A stretch of 5,308 nucleotides of DNA from Clostridiales bacterium (GTDB lineage Bacteria > Bacillota > Clostridia > Christensenellales > Aristaeellaceae), in NCBI GenBank assembly GCA_004556155.1, contig SFIM01000054.1:1-5308 (forward strand). The letters are read 5' to 3'. This document shows, one piece after another, positions 1 to 5,308 of this stretch (within the stretch, counting starts at the first letter, position 1; every line of letters starts with the position of its first letter). The notes under the pieces are model-generated. The model was given only the letters and a program-made list of their open reading frames with translations, was not told where the DNA came from and searched no databases. The position numbers were made by a program, and so were the translations under genes.

Positions 1-315
1 GACATGGACGCTGTGCTGCTGATGGTCTGCGATCAGCCGAGCCTCACCGCCGCTTCGCTTGAGCGGCTGGTGCAGCGCTTTGCGTGCTCAGGAAAAAGCG
101 TCGCCTGCCTGCGCGATGGCACACATATGGGCAATCCGGCTATATTCGCGAGACAGTGCTTTGACGAGCTGCTGGCGCTTCAGGGCGACAGGGGCGCGAA
201 GGGGGTTCTTCGCGCGCATGAGGGCGACCTGCTGGTCGTGGATACCGTCGGCCCCGACGAGCTTGCGGACGCCGATACGCCGGATATGCTTGCGGCACTG
301 TGCAAAGGGGAATAA
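1..315 (+). CDS. MocA/MobA-like nucleotidyltransferase, C-terminal part (probable molybdenum cofactor cytidylyltransferase)
   Basis: The reading frame is open from the first base and stops with TAA at 313-315, so only the C-terminal 104 residues are present. The visible features fit the MobA-like NTP-transferase fold. Near the left edge a hydrophobic strand ends in CDQP, where the Asp is the metal-binding residue of this family. It is followed by the helix SLTAASLERLV, a GNPAIF strand-turn (GHP/GNP in the family), the segment GDRGAKGVLRAH, and a closing DADTPDMLAAL. The GDRGA and D-x-DTP signatures are typical of MocA/CTP:molybdopterin cytidylyltransferases, cytoplasmic enzymes that attach CMP to molybdopterin for xanthine-dehydrogenase-type hydroxylases. 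The N-terminal LAGGxSxRMG loop that would help separate MocA from other relatives lies outside the window. Family membership is well supported; the exact substrate is inferred. It is convergent with the gene at 449-1789. Confidence 0.82.
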   Translation, partial: DMDAVLLMVCDQPSLTAASLERLVQRFACSGKSVACLRDGTHMGNPAIFARQCFDELLALQGDRGAKGVLRAHEGDLLVVDTVGPDELADADTPDMLAALCKGE

Positions 316-318
316 ATC

Positions 319-349
319 AAAGCCATCGGTTTTAGGGCCGATGGCTTTT
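319..349 (+). terminator. Rho-independent terminator of the nucleotidyltransferase gene
   Basis: An 11-bp perfect stem, AAAGCCATCGG (319-329) paired with CCGATGGCTTT (338-348), encloses an 8-nt loop. It begins 3 bp after the stop codon at 313-315 and ends in a short T run (346-349). In the opposite orientation the hairpin is followed by TTTGATTTATT, a weaker U tract. It may therefore also stop transcripts coming from the convergent minus-strand operon, for which I see no better terminator in 350-448. Confidence 0.85.
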
Positions 350-448
350 CATGATATCTTGGGGAATTGCGTAAAGAATCGTGCAGCGAGCATGCAGCAG
401 CCTGATTTGGCAAAGCTGTTCGGAAATGGGAACAAACACAGCCCGCTT

Positions 449-1789
449 TTATTGGATGCTCAGATCATTGAAAATCTCAGGCAGCGTCTCCTGCGAGCCC
501 ATAGGGCGCGCATAGACGCGCAGCGTTTCTCTGGAAAGGGAACCGGCGGTACAGCGGTATTCGTCGCGGTTCGAATAATCCTGAAGCAGTTCCAGAGAAT
601 CGTCCTCGCCGACGAGATAGAAGGCGTATTCGGGCAGAACCGTTCTGCCACGCAGGCAGTCTGCCTTGAAGACGTCCTGCCCGTCTTCGCTGCGCTGCTC
701 AATCCAGGTGTTGGTGATGAAGTCGATGGAGTCCAGGAACTCATCTGCCGAGGAATAGAACAGATGATCGACGGGCTCGCCTGCGATATACATGCGGATC
801 AGCTCGCCGAATTTCTCGCTGAAGATGTCCGCGCCCGTGCCGTCGAGATGGTACATATCATAGTAGTGGGAATCCAGCAAAGGAATAAAGGAATCCCTGG
901 CCAGCGACATATCAAAGAACGGGATGCCATTCTCCCGGCAGAACGCGCCCAGCGCGATGTTTTTATCCAAGAAACCGGTGCGGCCAAGCACCTGAGCGGT
1001 CGAATTGGGGGAGATGACGACCAGCAGCTGACTGCCGTAGCGCTCACACAGCGCCTGGTATTCCAGGAGCTTTCTCTTTGAAAAGTCTTCAAGACCCGGC
1101 GTATCGTCCGCAACATCGTGTTTGAGCGGCGTAAAGCGCAGCGCGTCATAGCCGCGTCCGTCCTTCATATAGCGCATGAAGCCGCGGCCTTGATACTGCG
1201 TCACGCCTTCCAGCAGGCCGGACTCGGACAGAAATTCGTCGGGCGAGAACCAGAGCGAGAGATTGCGCCGGATATCGTCCGGATTGCGGACCATGGAGCT
1301 CTTGAAGAGCAGCAGGCGATCTATATACCGGTGATCCTGCGAGCACAGGTCCAGATAGTAGCGCATGGCAATGAGCGGATGTGTGATCAGATGCGGAGAA
1401 AGGCGCATCTGTGTCTGGATGTCTTCCGTTGTCTTGGAGAAATTGTCGGATTCCAGCACAAGCGCGATGTATTTGGGCTGCTTATCCTGAAGCAGCAGCC
1501 GCGTGGTTGCCAGTGCGCCTTGCAGGCTCATATGGCCGATGGTCAGGCTATAGGTTTCCAGACCTGTTTTTTCCGTGATGATCTGCGGATTGAAATCGGC
1601 AAAGACGATGGAGGAACCTACCAGAGCCAAATCAAGCTGTTCGCTTTGGACAGCTTCACGAATGCTGTAATATGTCAGCGCATCGCTGCGCAGCAGAAGC
1701 AGGTTGGATGCTGTGAGCACGAGCACCGGGAGCAGGAAGAAGGACAAGAAGCGAATCCATTCGCGTTTTCTTTGTGGAGAAGGACCCAT
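449..1789 (-). CDS. Membrane-anchored SGNH-hydrolase-like protein, predicted extracytoplasmic O-acyltransferase partner of the adjacent MBOAT
   Basis: This is a 446-aa protein with a basic N-terminus (QRKRE) and one hydrophobic segment at about residues 14-34. That suggests a signal anchor with the rest outside the membrane. A strand then leads to LALVGSSIVFADFNP (about 54-68). The GSS at 58-60 is in the place of the SGNH block I nucleophile, as in DltD/AlgJ/AlgX-type proteins. A second block near the end of the domain reads YDMYHLDGTGADIF, with Asp311 and His314 forming the expected DxxH pair; LLVVISPN (255-262) is a central strand. Such proteins pair with MBOAT transporters to O-acylate polysaccharides or cell-wall polymers. 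The remaining ~105 residues (about 342-446) are not part of the SGNH core and look beta-rich, with EYAFYLVGEDDS and LRVYARP strands reminiscent of Y_Y_Y/Ig-like modules. It is translated 21 bp downstream of the MBOAT gene from a strong Shine-Dalgarno site. The acyl group and acceptor are unknown. It could also be an esterase or a non-catalytic partner. Confidence 0.75.
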   Translation of the reverse strand: MGPSPQRKREWIRFLSFFLLPVLVLTASNLLLLRSDALTYYSIREAVQSEQLDLALVGSSIVFADFNPQIITEKTGLETYSLTIGHMSLQGALATTRLLLQDKQPKYIALVLESDNFSKTTEDIQTQMRLSPHLITHPLIAMRYYLDLCSQDHRYIDRLLLFKSSMVRNPDDIRRNLSLWFSPDEFLSESGLLEGVTQYQGRGFMRYMKDGRGYDALRFTPLKHDVADDTPGLEDFSKRKLLEYQALCERYGSQLLVVISPNSTAQVLGRTGFLDKNIALGAFCRENGIPFFDMSLARDSFIPLLDSHYYDMYHLDGTGADIFSEKFGELIRMYIAGEPVDHLFYSSADEFLDSIDFITNTWIEQRSEDGQDVFKADCLRGRTVLPEYAFYLVGEDDSLELLQDYSNRDEYRCTAGSLSRETLRVYARPMGSQETLPEIFNDLSIQ

Positions 1790-1794
1790 GACGA

Positions 1795-1800
1795 CCTCCT
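1795..1800 (-). promoter_or_regulatory. Strong ribosome binding site (AGGAGG) of the SGNH-like gene
   Basis: Read on the minus strand, AGGAGG lies 5 nt before the ATG at 1789-1787. It sits in the 21-bp gap after the MBOAT stop codon. This fixes the start and supports efficient independent translation initiation within a shared transcript. Confidence 0.85.
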
Positions 1801-1810
1801 GGGAGTCTTA

Positions 1811-3391
1811 TCAGAACACGGCGTAGATGAAGCCGGTCATCGCGTCGGGCACATAGAAGAACATCGTGTAAAACAGCAGGATATACAGGAGCAGCCAGCG
1901 CCGGGGCAGGGAGAGCGTCATCAGCCATTTGCGCATGCTCACGCCGTGCTCCTGCATGACCGAAACGGTGACGAGGATGATGAGCGCGCCCAGGAGCACC
2001 GCGTAGTCGCCAAGGCTGACGCCCAGGGTGAGCAGCGTGCCGTCCATCAGCTGCGACAGCATCGGCGAGCACAGCGTCTTGCCCAGCATGGCAAACGCGT
2101 CGGTCAGATGCAGGCAGCGGTCAAAGTACCAGCCGATATTGACGATGACGAACGTGCGAATGATCCGAAAGACATAGAATCCGCGGCTTTTGACCAGCCT
2201 GGCATGTCTTTCGCCAAAGCGTCTGTACGCCGGCTCCAGAAGAGCGCTGGCGGCGAGAATCAGGCCGTTGTACAGGCCCCAGGCAACGTAATTGCCTGTC
2301 GCGCCGTGCCAGACGCCCACCAGCAGAAAGACGAGGATGTTGCCCAGCGCAGCAGGCAGCGCGCGCGCCACGTCGGCGCCGAAAGCTCTCCTGGCTGATT
2401 TGGCGAGCCTCTGCATGGGCCGGGTCAGCGCGAAGGGGTAGAACACATAGTCGCGCATCCACGCGCCCAGGCTGATGTGCCACCTGCGCCAGAAATCGGC
2501 GAGGGAGACGGAGAAGTACGGGCGCCTGAAGTTGGGCGCAAGGTGGATGCCCATGAGCTCCGCACCGCCGGTGACCAGATCGATGCCGCCGGAGAAGTCG
2601 GCGTACTGCTGCAGGGAATACATCAGCACGGCAACGACGATGACCGCGCCGCCGTAGGCCGTATGGTCAGCAAAAACTGCGTCGACGAGCGGAAAAGCGT
2701 GGTCGGCGATGACCTTCTTTTTAAAGAAGCCCCAGAGCATCAGGATGAGACCGCTGCGGATGTTGGCCAGATCGAGCCGGTTGCCCGCAGTGAGCTGCGG
2801 CGCGAGCGCGTCATAGCGGCCGATTGGACCCTGAATGAGCTGCGGGAAAAAGGAGATAAACAGCGCAAACCTGAGGACATTGCACTCCGGCGGGTATTTG
2901 CCGTTGTACACGTCGATGAGATAGCCCATCGACTGGAAGGTATAAAAGGAAATGCCCAGCGGCACGAAGAGCCTGATGGACGGCGCGCCGCTTTTGCCCA
3001 TCAGGCCGTACAGTCCGGAGAGCGCCGCCGACGGCGCGGAGGGGATGTATTTGAGCACCGCCAGCATGCCGAAATTGAGCAGCAGTGCGAAATAGAATAA
3101 GAGGCGCTGCCTCTTTCTCGCGGCGGTCTTGAGCCGCTTTTTTTCATCGCGCGCGAGCGCCTTGTTTTGCTGTAGCAGCGCCTTGTTCCTGTCGCCGATG
3201 CGCCCGATGGCCAGCGCGCAAAGCCAGGTGCTCAGCGTGGTGATGAGCATGAAAAGAAGCGCCTGTCTGCCGCCTGAGGCAAAGACCGCGTAGCTGAAAG
3301 CGAGCAGAACCAGCCACCTGAAGCGGATGGGGCACAGATAATACAGCACAGCGGCGGCGAAGATCTGATAGATGATCGCGTATGTGGACAT
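1811..3391 (-). CDS. MBOAT-family membrane-bound O-acyltransferase (DltB/AlgI-like)
   Basis: This is a 526-aa polytopic membrane protein, close to the usual 450-530 aa of bacterial MBOATs. It moves an acyl group from a cytosolic donor across the membrane for attachment to an extracytoplasmic polymer. Diagnostic motifs, numbered from MSTYAI: PLGISFYTFQSMGYLIDVY (144-162), FFPQLIQGPI (181-190), YADFSGGIDLVTGGAELMG (263-281), FWRRWHISLGAWMRDYVFYP (300-319) and VGVWHGATGNYVAWG (358-372). His305 and His362 match the two conserved histidines of the DltB/AlgI family; the WHG one is the proposed catalytic residue. A charged cytosolic stretch (about 64-96, rich in Lys/Arg) follows the first membrane segments. 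The ATG at 3391 is chosen because the upstream in-frame ATG (3448) lies inside the promoter. The gene is first in an operon with the SGNH-like gene. No dltA/dltC neighbours are visible, so acetyl transfer is likelier than D-alanyl transfer. Family is certain; substrate is unknown. Confidence 0.93.
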   Translation of the reverse strand: MSTYAIIYQIFAAAVLYYLCPIRFRWLVLLAFSYAVFASGGRQALLFMLITTLSTWLCALAIGRIGDRNKALLQQNKALARDEKKRLKTAARKRQRLLFYFALLLNFGMLAVLKYIPSAPSAALSGLYGLMGKSGAPSIRLFVPLGISFYTFQSMGYLIDVYNGKYPPECNVLRFALFISFFPQLIQGPIGRYDALAPQLTAGNRLDLANIRSGLILMLWGFFKKKVIADHAFPLVDAVFADHTAYGGAVIVVAVLMYSLQQYADFSGGIDLVTGGAELMGIHLAPNFRRPYFSVSLADFWRRWHISLGAWMRDYVFYPFALTRPMQRLAKSARRAFGADVARALPAALGNILVFLLVGVWHGATGNYVAWGLYNGLILAASALLEPAYRRFGERHARLVKSRGFYVFRIIRTFVIVNIGWYFDRCLHLTDAFAMLGKTLCSPMLSQLMDGTLLTLGVSLGDYAVLLGALIILVTVSVMQEHGVSMRKWLMTLSLPRRWLLLYILLFYTMFFYVPDAMTGFIYAVF

Positions 3392-3399
3392 GAACAGTA

Positions 3400-3405
3400 C
3401 CTGCT
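3400..3405 (-). promoter_or_regulatory. Ribosome binding site of the MBOAT gene (AGCAGG, weak)
   Basis: On the minus strand AGCAGG, one mismatch from AGGAGG, lies 8 nt before the ATG at 3391. It is weaker than the site in front of the downstream SGNH-like gene. It supports the 3391 start. Confidence 0.55.
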
Positions 3406-3418
3406 TTTCTGAAGTGAC

Positions 3419-3458
3419 ATGAATCGAGTTGCCAATAGAATATAACATTTCGATTCAT
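3419..3458. repeat. 9-bp inverted repeat straddling the -10 box of the MBOAT operon promoter (candidate operator)
   Basis: ATGAATCGA at 3419-3427 and its exact reverse complement TCGATTCAT at 3450-3458 are separated by 22 bp. The arm centres are 31 bp apart, about three helical turns. One arm lies in the -35/-10 spacer and the other just after the expected transcription start. A dimeric regulator bound there would block the promoter, but no regulator gene is seen in the window, so the role is inferred. Confidence 0.5.
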
Positions 3459-3467
3459 TCCTGTCAA
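3439..3467 (-). promoter_or_regulatory. Sigma-A type promoter of the MBOAT-SGNH operon
   Basis: On the minus strand a perfect -35 TTGACA (3467-3462) is followed after exactly 17 bp by TATATT (3444-3439), five of six matches to the -10 consensus. Transcription would start near 3432, leaving a leader of about 40 nt before the ATG at 3391. The in-frame ATG at 3448 lies upstream of that start and so cannot be used from this promoter. Confidence 0.85.
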
Positions 3468-3470
3468 GAC

Positions 3471-3485
3471 GCGCGCCCGGCGCGC
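3471..3485. repeat. GC-rich 15-bp palindrome between the divergent promoters
   Basis: GCGCGCC-C-GGCGCGC is a perfect palindrome with 7-bp arms and a single central base, starting 3 bp beyond the -35 box of the minus-strand promoter. On the plus strand it is followed by the T-rich stretch TTTGTTGCTTTTT. It could be a protein-binding site. It could also be a short hairpin terminator that stops plus-strand read-through before the MATE promoter. The sequence does not decide between these. Confidence 0.4.
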
Positions 3486-3537
3486 TTTGTTGCTTTTTGG
3501 AAAGAGAAGCGGGGGAGTTGCTGTGCATTCTTGCATC

Positions 3538-3565
3538 TTGCAAACTGGGGCAGACATGGTATAAT
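3538..3565 (+). promoter_or_regulatory. Promoter of the MATE transporter gene, with extended -10
   Basis: A perfect TATAAT (3560-3565) is preceded by TGG at 3557-3559, giving the TGn extended -10 motif. The -35 is TTGCAA (3538-3543) at a 16-bp spacing, four matches to TTGACA. Transcription should start near 3572, about 38 nt before the ATG. It is back to back with the MBOAT operon promoter, with about 70 bp between the two -35 boxes. Confidence 0.75.
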
Positions 3566-3592
3566 ACCGCTGATTTTGAACTGTGACGGGAA

Positions 3593-3598
3593 AAGGAG
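3593..3598 (+). promoter_or_regulatory. Ribosome binding site deciding the MATE start
   Basis: AAGGAG ends 11 nt before the ATG at 3610, slightly long but acceptable. An in-frame GTG at 3583 lies only about 11 nt after the predicted transcription start and has no Shine-Dalgarno site before it. ATG 3610 is therefore preferred; the next ATG (3622) is too far from the AAGGAG. Confidence 0.75.
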
Positions 3599-3609
3599 AA
3601 CTCAATCCG

Positions 3610-4959
3610 ATGACGAAGGATATGACCCATGGCTCGCCGGTGAAGCTGATCCTGGGATTTGCGCTGCCGCTGCTGGCGGGCATGCTGTTTCAGCAGCTGT
3701 ACAATCTGGTGGACGCGATGATCGTGGGCCGGTTTCTGGGCGTGACTGCCCTGGCCGGCGTGGGCGCGACCGGCTCGATCAACTTCCTCGTGCTGGGCTT
3801 TTGTATGGGCGTGTGCGCGGGCTTCTCTATTCCGGTGGCGCAGCGCTTCGGCGCGCGGGAGGAGAGCCGCATGCGCGAATTCGTGGCCAACGGCGTCATC
3901 CTGTCCGCTGCCTTTGCGGCGGTGATCACGACGCTGACCGTCTGCTTCTGCCGCGATATCCTGACGATGATGAATACGCCGCAGGACTGCTTCCAGGAAG
4001 CCTACCACTATATTGTGGTGATCTTTGCCGGCATCCCGTTTATGATCCTTTACAATCTGCTGTCCGGCTATCTGCGCTCGCTGGGCGACAGCAGGACGCC
4101 GCTGTTTTTCCTGGTTCTCTCTTCGCTGCTGAACGTTGCGCTGGACCTTGTGCTGATTCTGGTATTTGACCTCGGCGTGACGGGCGCTTCGCTGGCGACG
4201 GTCATCAGCCAGGCAATTTCCGGCCTGCTGTGCCTTGTGTGGATCGTGCTGAAGGTACCGCTGCTGCACATTGCCAAGAGTGAATGGCGCATGCGCAGGG
4301 AAAGAATGCTGGAGCTGTGCGCGTGCGGCGTACCGATGGGCCTGCAATACTCGATCACGGCGATCGGCTCGGTGGTGTTGCAGGTGGCGGTCAATTCGCT
4401 GGGCTCGCTGGCTGTGGCGGCCATGACCGCGGCGATGAAGGTGCTCAACTTCCTCGCCTGTCCGTTTGATGCGTTGGGCTCGACGATGGCGACCTACGGC
4501 GCGCAGAACGTCGGCGCGAGCCGGTATGACCGGCTCAATCGCGGCCTGTGGTCGGCTTCTGCGATGGGCTTTGTGTATTCCGCGCTTGCGTTCGTGGTGG
4601 CTTGGTTCTTCGGACGCCATCTGACACAGATGTTTGTGACCGACGGCGGTGCGGAGCTCATCGAGCTGGCGCAGATGTACATGGTCATTCAGGTGGCGTT
4701 TTACCCGCTGCTGACGCTGGTGAATGTCGTGCGCTTCACGATTCAGGGCATGGGCTTTTCCATGTTTGCGATCATCGCCGGCGTGCTGGAGATGATTGCG
4801 CGCAGTCTGGCTGCGCTTGTGCTGGTGCCTCCGCTCGGCTTTCTGGGCGTTTGCCTGGGCAGTCCGCTGGCTTGGATTCTTGCCGATGCCTTCCTTGTTC
4901 CGGCATATTTCCGATGCAAAAAGCGCCTGATGGGGAAGGTACACCACCTCCACATCTGA
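3610..4959 (+). CDS. MATE family efflux transporter (multidrug and toxic compound extrusion antiporter)
   Basis: This is a complete 449-aa, very hydrophobic protein, the usual length for a 12-helix bacterial MATE exporter of the inner membrane. These export cationic drugs or metabolites in exchange for Na+ or H+. It begins with the standard family opening SPVKLILGFALPLLAGMLFQ (9-28), then QQLYNLVDAMIVGRFLG (28-44). Pro20 in helix 1 and Asp35 in the NLVD motif are family-conserved positions. Further signatures are SGYLRSLGDSRTP (152-164), LNVALDLVLI (174-183) and GVTGASLATVISQ (189-201) in the N-lobe. In the C-lobe, CGVPMGLQYSI (239-249) opens the pseudo-repeat, then YGAQNVGA (296-303) and VRFTIQGMGFSMFAIIAG (374-391). 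It ends with a short basic tail. It has its own promoter and Shine-Dalgarno site and is divergent from the MBOAT operon. I see no convincing hairpin terminator directly after the TGA. Family is sure; the substrate cannot be told from sequence. Confidence 0.95.
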   Translation: MTKDMTHGSPVKLILGFALPLLAGMLFQQLYNLVDAMIVGRFLGVTALAGVGATGSINFLVLGFCMGVCAGFSIPVAQRFGAREESRMREFVANGVILSAAFAAVITTLTVCFCRDILTMMNTPQDCFQEAYHYIVVIFAGIPFMILYNLLSGYLRSLGDSRTPLFFLVLSSLLNVALDLVLILVFDLGVTGASLATVISQAISGLLCLVWIVLKVPLLHIAKSEWRMRRERMLELCACGVPMGLQYSITAIGSVVLQVAVNSLGSLAVAAMTAAMKVLNFLACPFDALGSTMATYGAQNVGASRYDRLNRGLWSASAMGFVYSALAFVVAWFFGRHLTQMFVTDGGAELIELAQMYMVIQVAFYPLLTLVNVVRFTIQGMGFSMFAIIAGVLEMIARSLAALVLVPPLGFLGVCLGSPLAWILADAFLVPAYFRCKKRLMGKVHHLHI

Positions 4960-5019
4960 TCAATGGCGGGCTGCTGCGCGCGTTCGTCAGCGAAATTTAC
5001 TTTTTCTTCAATTTTCTTG

Positions 5020-5048
5020 TTGACAGATCGCGCGAATGGTTGTATAAT
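5020..5048 (+). promoter_or_regulatory. Perfect consensus promoter of the tRNA-Ser gene
   Basis: TTGACA (5020-5025), a 17-bp spacer, and TATAAT (5043-5048): both hexamers and the spacing are ideal. The upstream 4993-5018 is rich in A/T tracts, resembling an UP element. Transcription would begin near 5055, giving a 5' leader of roughly 27 nt that RNase P would remove. This explains most of the 122-bp gap after the MATE gene. Confidence 0.92.
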
Positions 5049-5081
5049 AAGTCTCGCTGATTGAGCAGCAGCCAAACAGAT

Positions 5082-5172
5082 GGAGAGTTGGCTGAGTGGT
5101 CTAAGGCGCACGACTGGAAATCGTGTGTGGGCTGATACCCCACCTTGGGTTCAAATCCCAAACTCTCCGCCA
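5082..5172 (+). tRNA. tRNA-Ser (anticodon GGA)
   Basis: This is a 91-nt class II tRNA reading UCC and UCU codons. The acceptor stem is GGAGAGT (5082-5088) with ACTCTCC (5162-5168), discriminator G5169 and encoded CCA (5170-5172). The anticodon stem is CACGA/TCGTG (5109-5113, 5121-5125), enclosing CTGGAAA with GGA at 5116-5118. The long variable arm typical of serine tRNAs has GTGGG (5127-5131) paired with CCCAC (5139-5143). The T arm is TTGGG-TTCAAAT-CCCAA (5145-5161). The discriminator G and long arm are the serine identity elements. Confidence 0.97.
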
Positions 5173-5203
5173 AAGGCGTTTAGTGTAAACTAGACGCCTT
5201 TTT
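5172..5203 (+). terminator. Rho-independent terminator of the tRNA-Ser unit
   Basis: A 13-bp stem with one G-U pair (5172-5184 with 5189-5201) and a GTAA tetraloop is followed by a run of T (5199-5203). The stem starts at the very last base of the encoded CCA, so tRNA 3' end and terminator adjoin with no spacer. It shows that this tRNA is transcribed alone and not as part of a cluster. Confidence 0.9.
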
Positions 5204-5227
5204 CTATACATTATTGGATTATTCGGA

Positions 5228-5243
5228 CTTTCGCATGTGAAAG
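5228..5243. repeat. Short imperfect palindrome in the AT-richer right end
   Basis: CTTTCGCATGTGAAAG has arms CTTTC/GAAAG around a CATG core with one mismatched pair. It lies about 57 bp before the -35 box at the right edge. It may be a regulatory site for the next gene or chance; nothing else in 5204-5300 looks like a gene. Confidence 0.25.
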
Positions 5244-5300
5244 CGTGAGTGGAAACTGAATGGATTTGAGCGTGCTTTACTCGTTTTGTTGTGAAAAAAA

Positions 5301-5306
5301 TTGACA
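5301..5306 (+). promoter_or_regulatory. Probable -35 box of the next transcription unit, cut by the window edge
   Basis: TTGACA is preceded by an A-rich run (5294-5300). It is identical to the -35 boxes of the other two promoters here. The -10 box would lie beyond the window, so this is only half a promoter. Confidence 0.4.
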
Positions 5307-5308
5307 CG

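Noticed and set aside
59..1081. Long plus-strand open frame running from the nucleotidyltransferase gene into the SGNH-like gene
   Set aside because: It is out of frame with the recognised protein, crosses a strong terminator, and its translation shows no family motif. It is a shadow of the two real genes.
1118..2398. 426-codon plus-strand open frame opposite the MBOAT and SGNH-like genes
   Set aside because: The product is rich in His, Gln, Arg and Glu without hydrophobic core patterns, as expected from antisense of GC-rich membrane-protein codons. It also spans two real genes and their gap.
449..3391. Naming the minus-strand pair dltB/dltD
   Set aside because: The motifs are shared by all MBOAT/SGNH pairs, and there is no dltA or dltC beside them. 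The extra C-terminal domain also does not fit DltD.
3389..3448. Longer MBOAT start at ATG 3448 (19 extra residues)
   Set aside because: That ATG lies in the -35/-10 spacer of the operon promoter, so it would not be in the transcript. ATG 3391 has a usable Shine-Dalgarno site and gives a hydrophobic N-terminus at once.
3583..3609. GTG start at 3583 for the MATE gene
   Set aside because: It lies very near the predicted transcription start without a Shine-Dalgarno site, and the true site AAGGAG falls inside that extension.
3232..4953. 573-codon minus-strand open frame opposite the MATE gene
   Set aside because: Its composition (Arg/His/Gln rich) is typical of antisense frames, and it runs through both divergent promoters. 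The MATE protein on the other strand is unmistakable.
4960..5019. Terminator for the MATE gene in the gap before the tRNA promoter
   Set aside because: Only a weak GCTG/CAGC pairing is seen before the T-rich stretch. The T tracts are as well explained as an upstream element of the tRNA promoter.
5101..5307. 68-codon minus-strand open frame ending in WDLNPRWGISPHTISSRAP
   Set aside because: The C-terminal half is the antisense translation of the tRNA-Ser gene, a well-known source of spurious small proteins in databases.

Overview
The window looks like chromosomal DNA of a fairly GC-rich member of the Bacillota (Firmicutes), most likely a gut-type clostridial lineage. This is inference. It rests on purine-rich Shine-Dalgarno sites (AGGAGG, AAGGAG), three near-consensus sigma-A promoters, compact intergenic regions, short hairpin-plus-T terminators, a tRNA gene with encoded CCA, and the protein families present. 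The genus cannot be named from this sequence alone.

Layout, left to right. (1) 1-315, plus strand: the C-terminal part of a MocA/MobA-like nucleotidyltransferase, probably molybdenum cofactor cytidylyltransferase, cut by the window edge and closed by a clear hairpin terminator (319-349). (2) 449-3391, minus strand: a two-gene operon. The promoter-proximal gene encodes an MBOAT-family membrane O-acyltransferase (DltB/AlgI type, 526 aa). 21 bp downstream follows a membrane-anchored SGNH-hydrolase-like protein (446 aa) with a GSS nucleophile motif, a DxxH motif and an extra C-terminal beta-rich domain. (3) 3392-3609: a divergent intergenic region holding two back-to-back promoters and two inverted repeats. 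(4) 3610-4959, plus strand: a complete MATE-family multidrug/Na+ or H+ antiporter (449 aa). (5) 5020-5203: a tRNA-Ser(GGA) transcription unit with a perfect consensus promoter (TTGACA-17-TATAAT) and its own terminator. (6) 5204-5308: AT-richer sequence with no supportable gene, ending in a probable -35 box of the next transcription unit.

How the parts work together. The MBOAT and SGNH genes form the usual two-protein machine for O-acylation of an extracytoplasmic polymer. The MBOAT moves an acyl group across the membrane, and the SGNH partner probably places it on a sugar or polyol outside. No dltA/dltC-like activation genes are visible, so acetylation of an exopolysaccharide, teichoic acid or peptidoglycan is more likely than D-alanylation. 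The MATE pump and the tRNA are separate units. The least ordinary parts are the C-terminal domain on the SGNH protein and the 9-bp dyad whose arms straddle the -10 box of the acyltransferase promoter. I found no mobile element, CRISPR array, phage gene or clearly new system; most of the window is ordinary.
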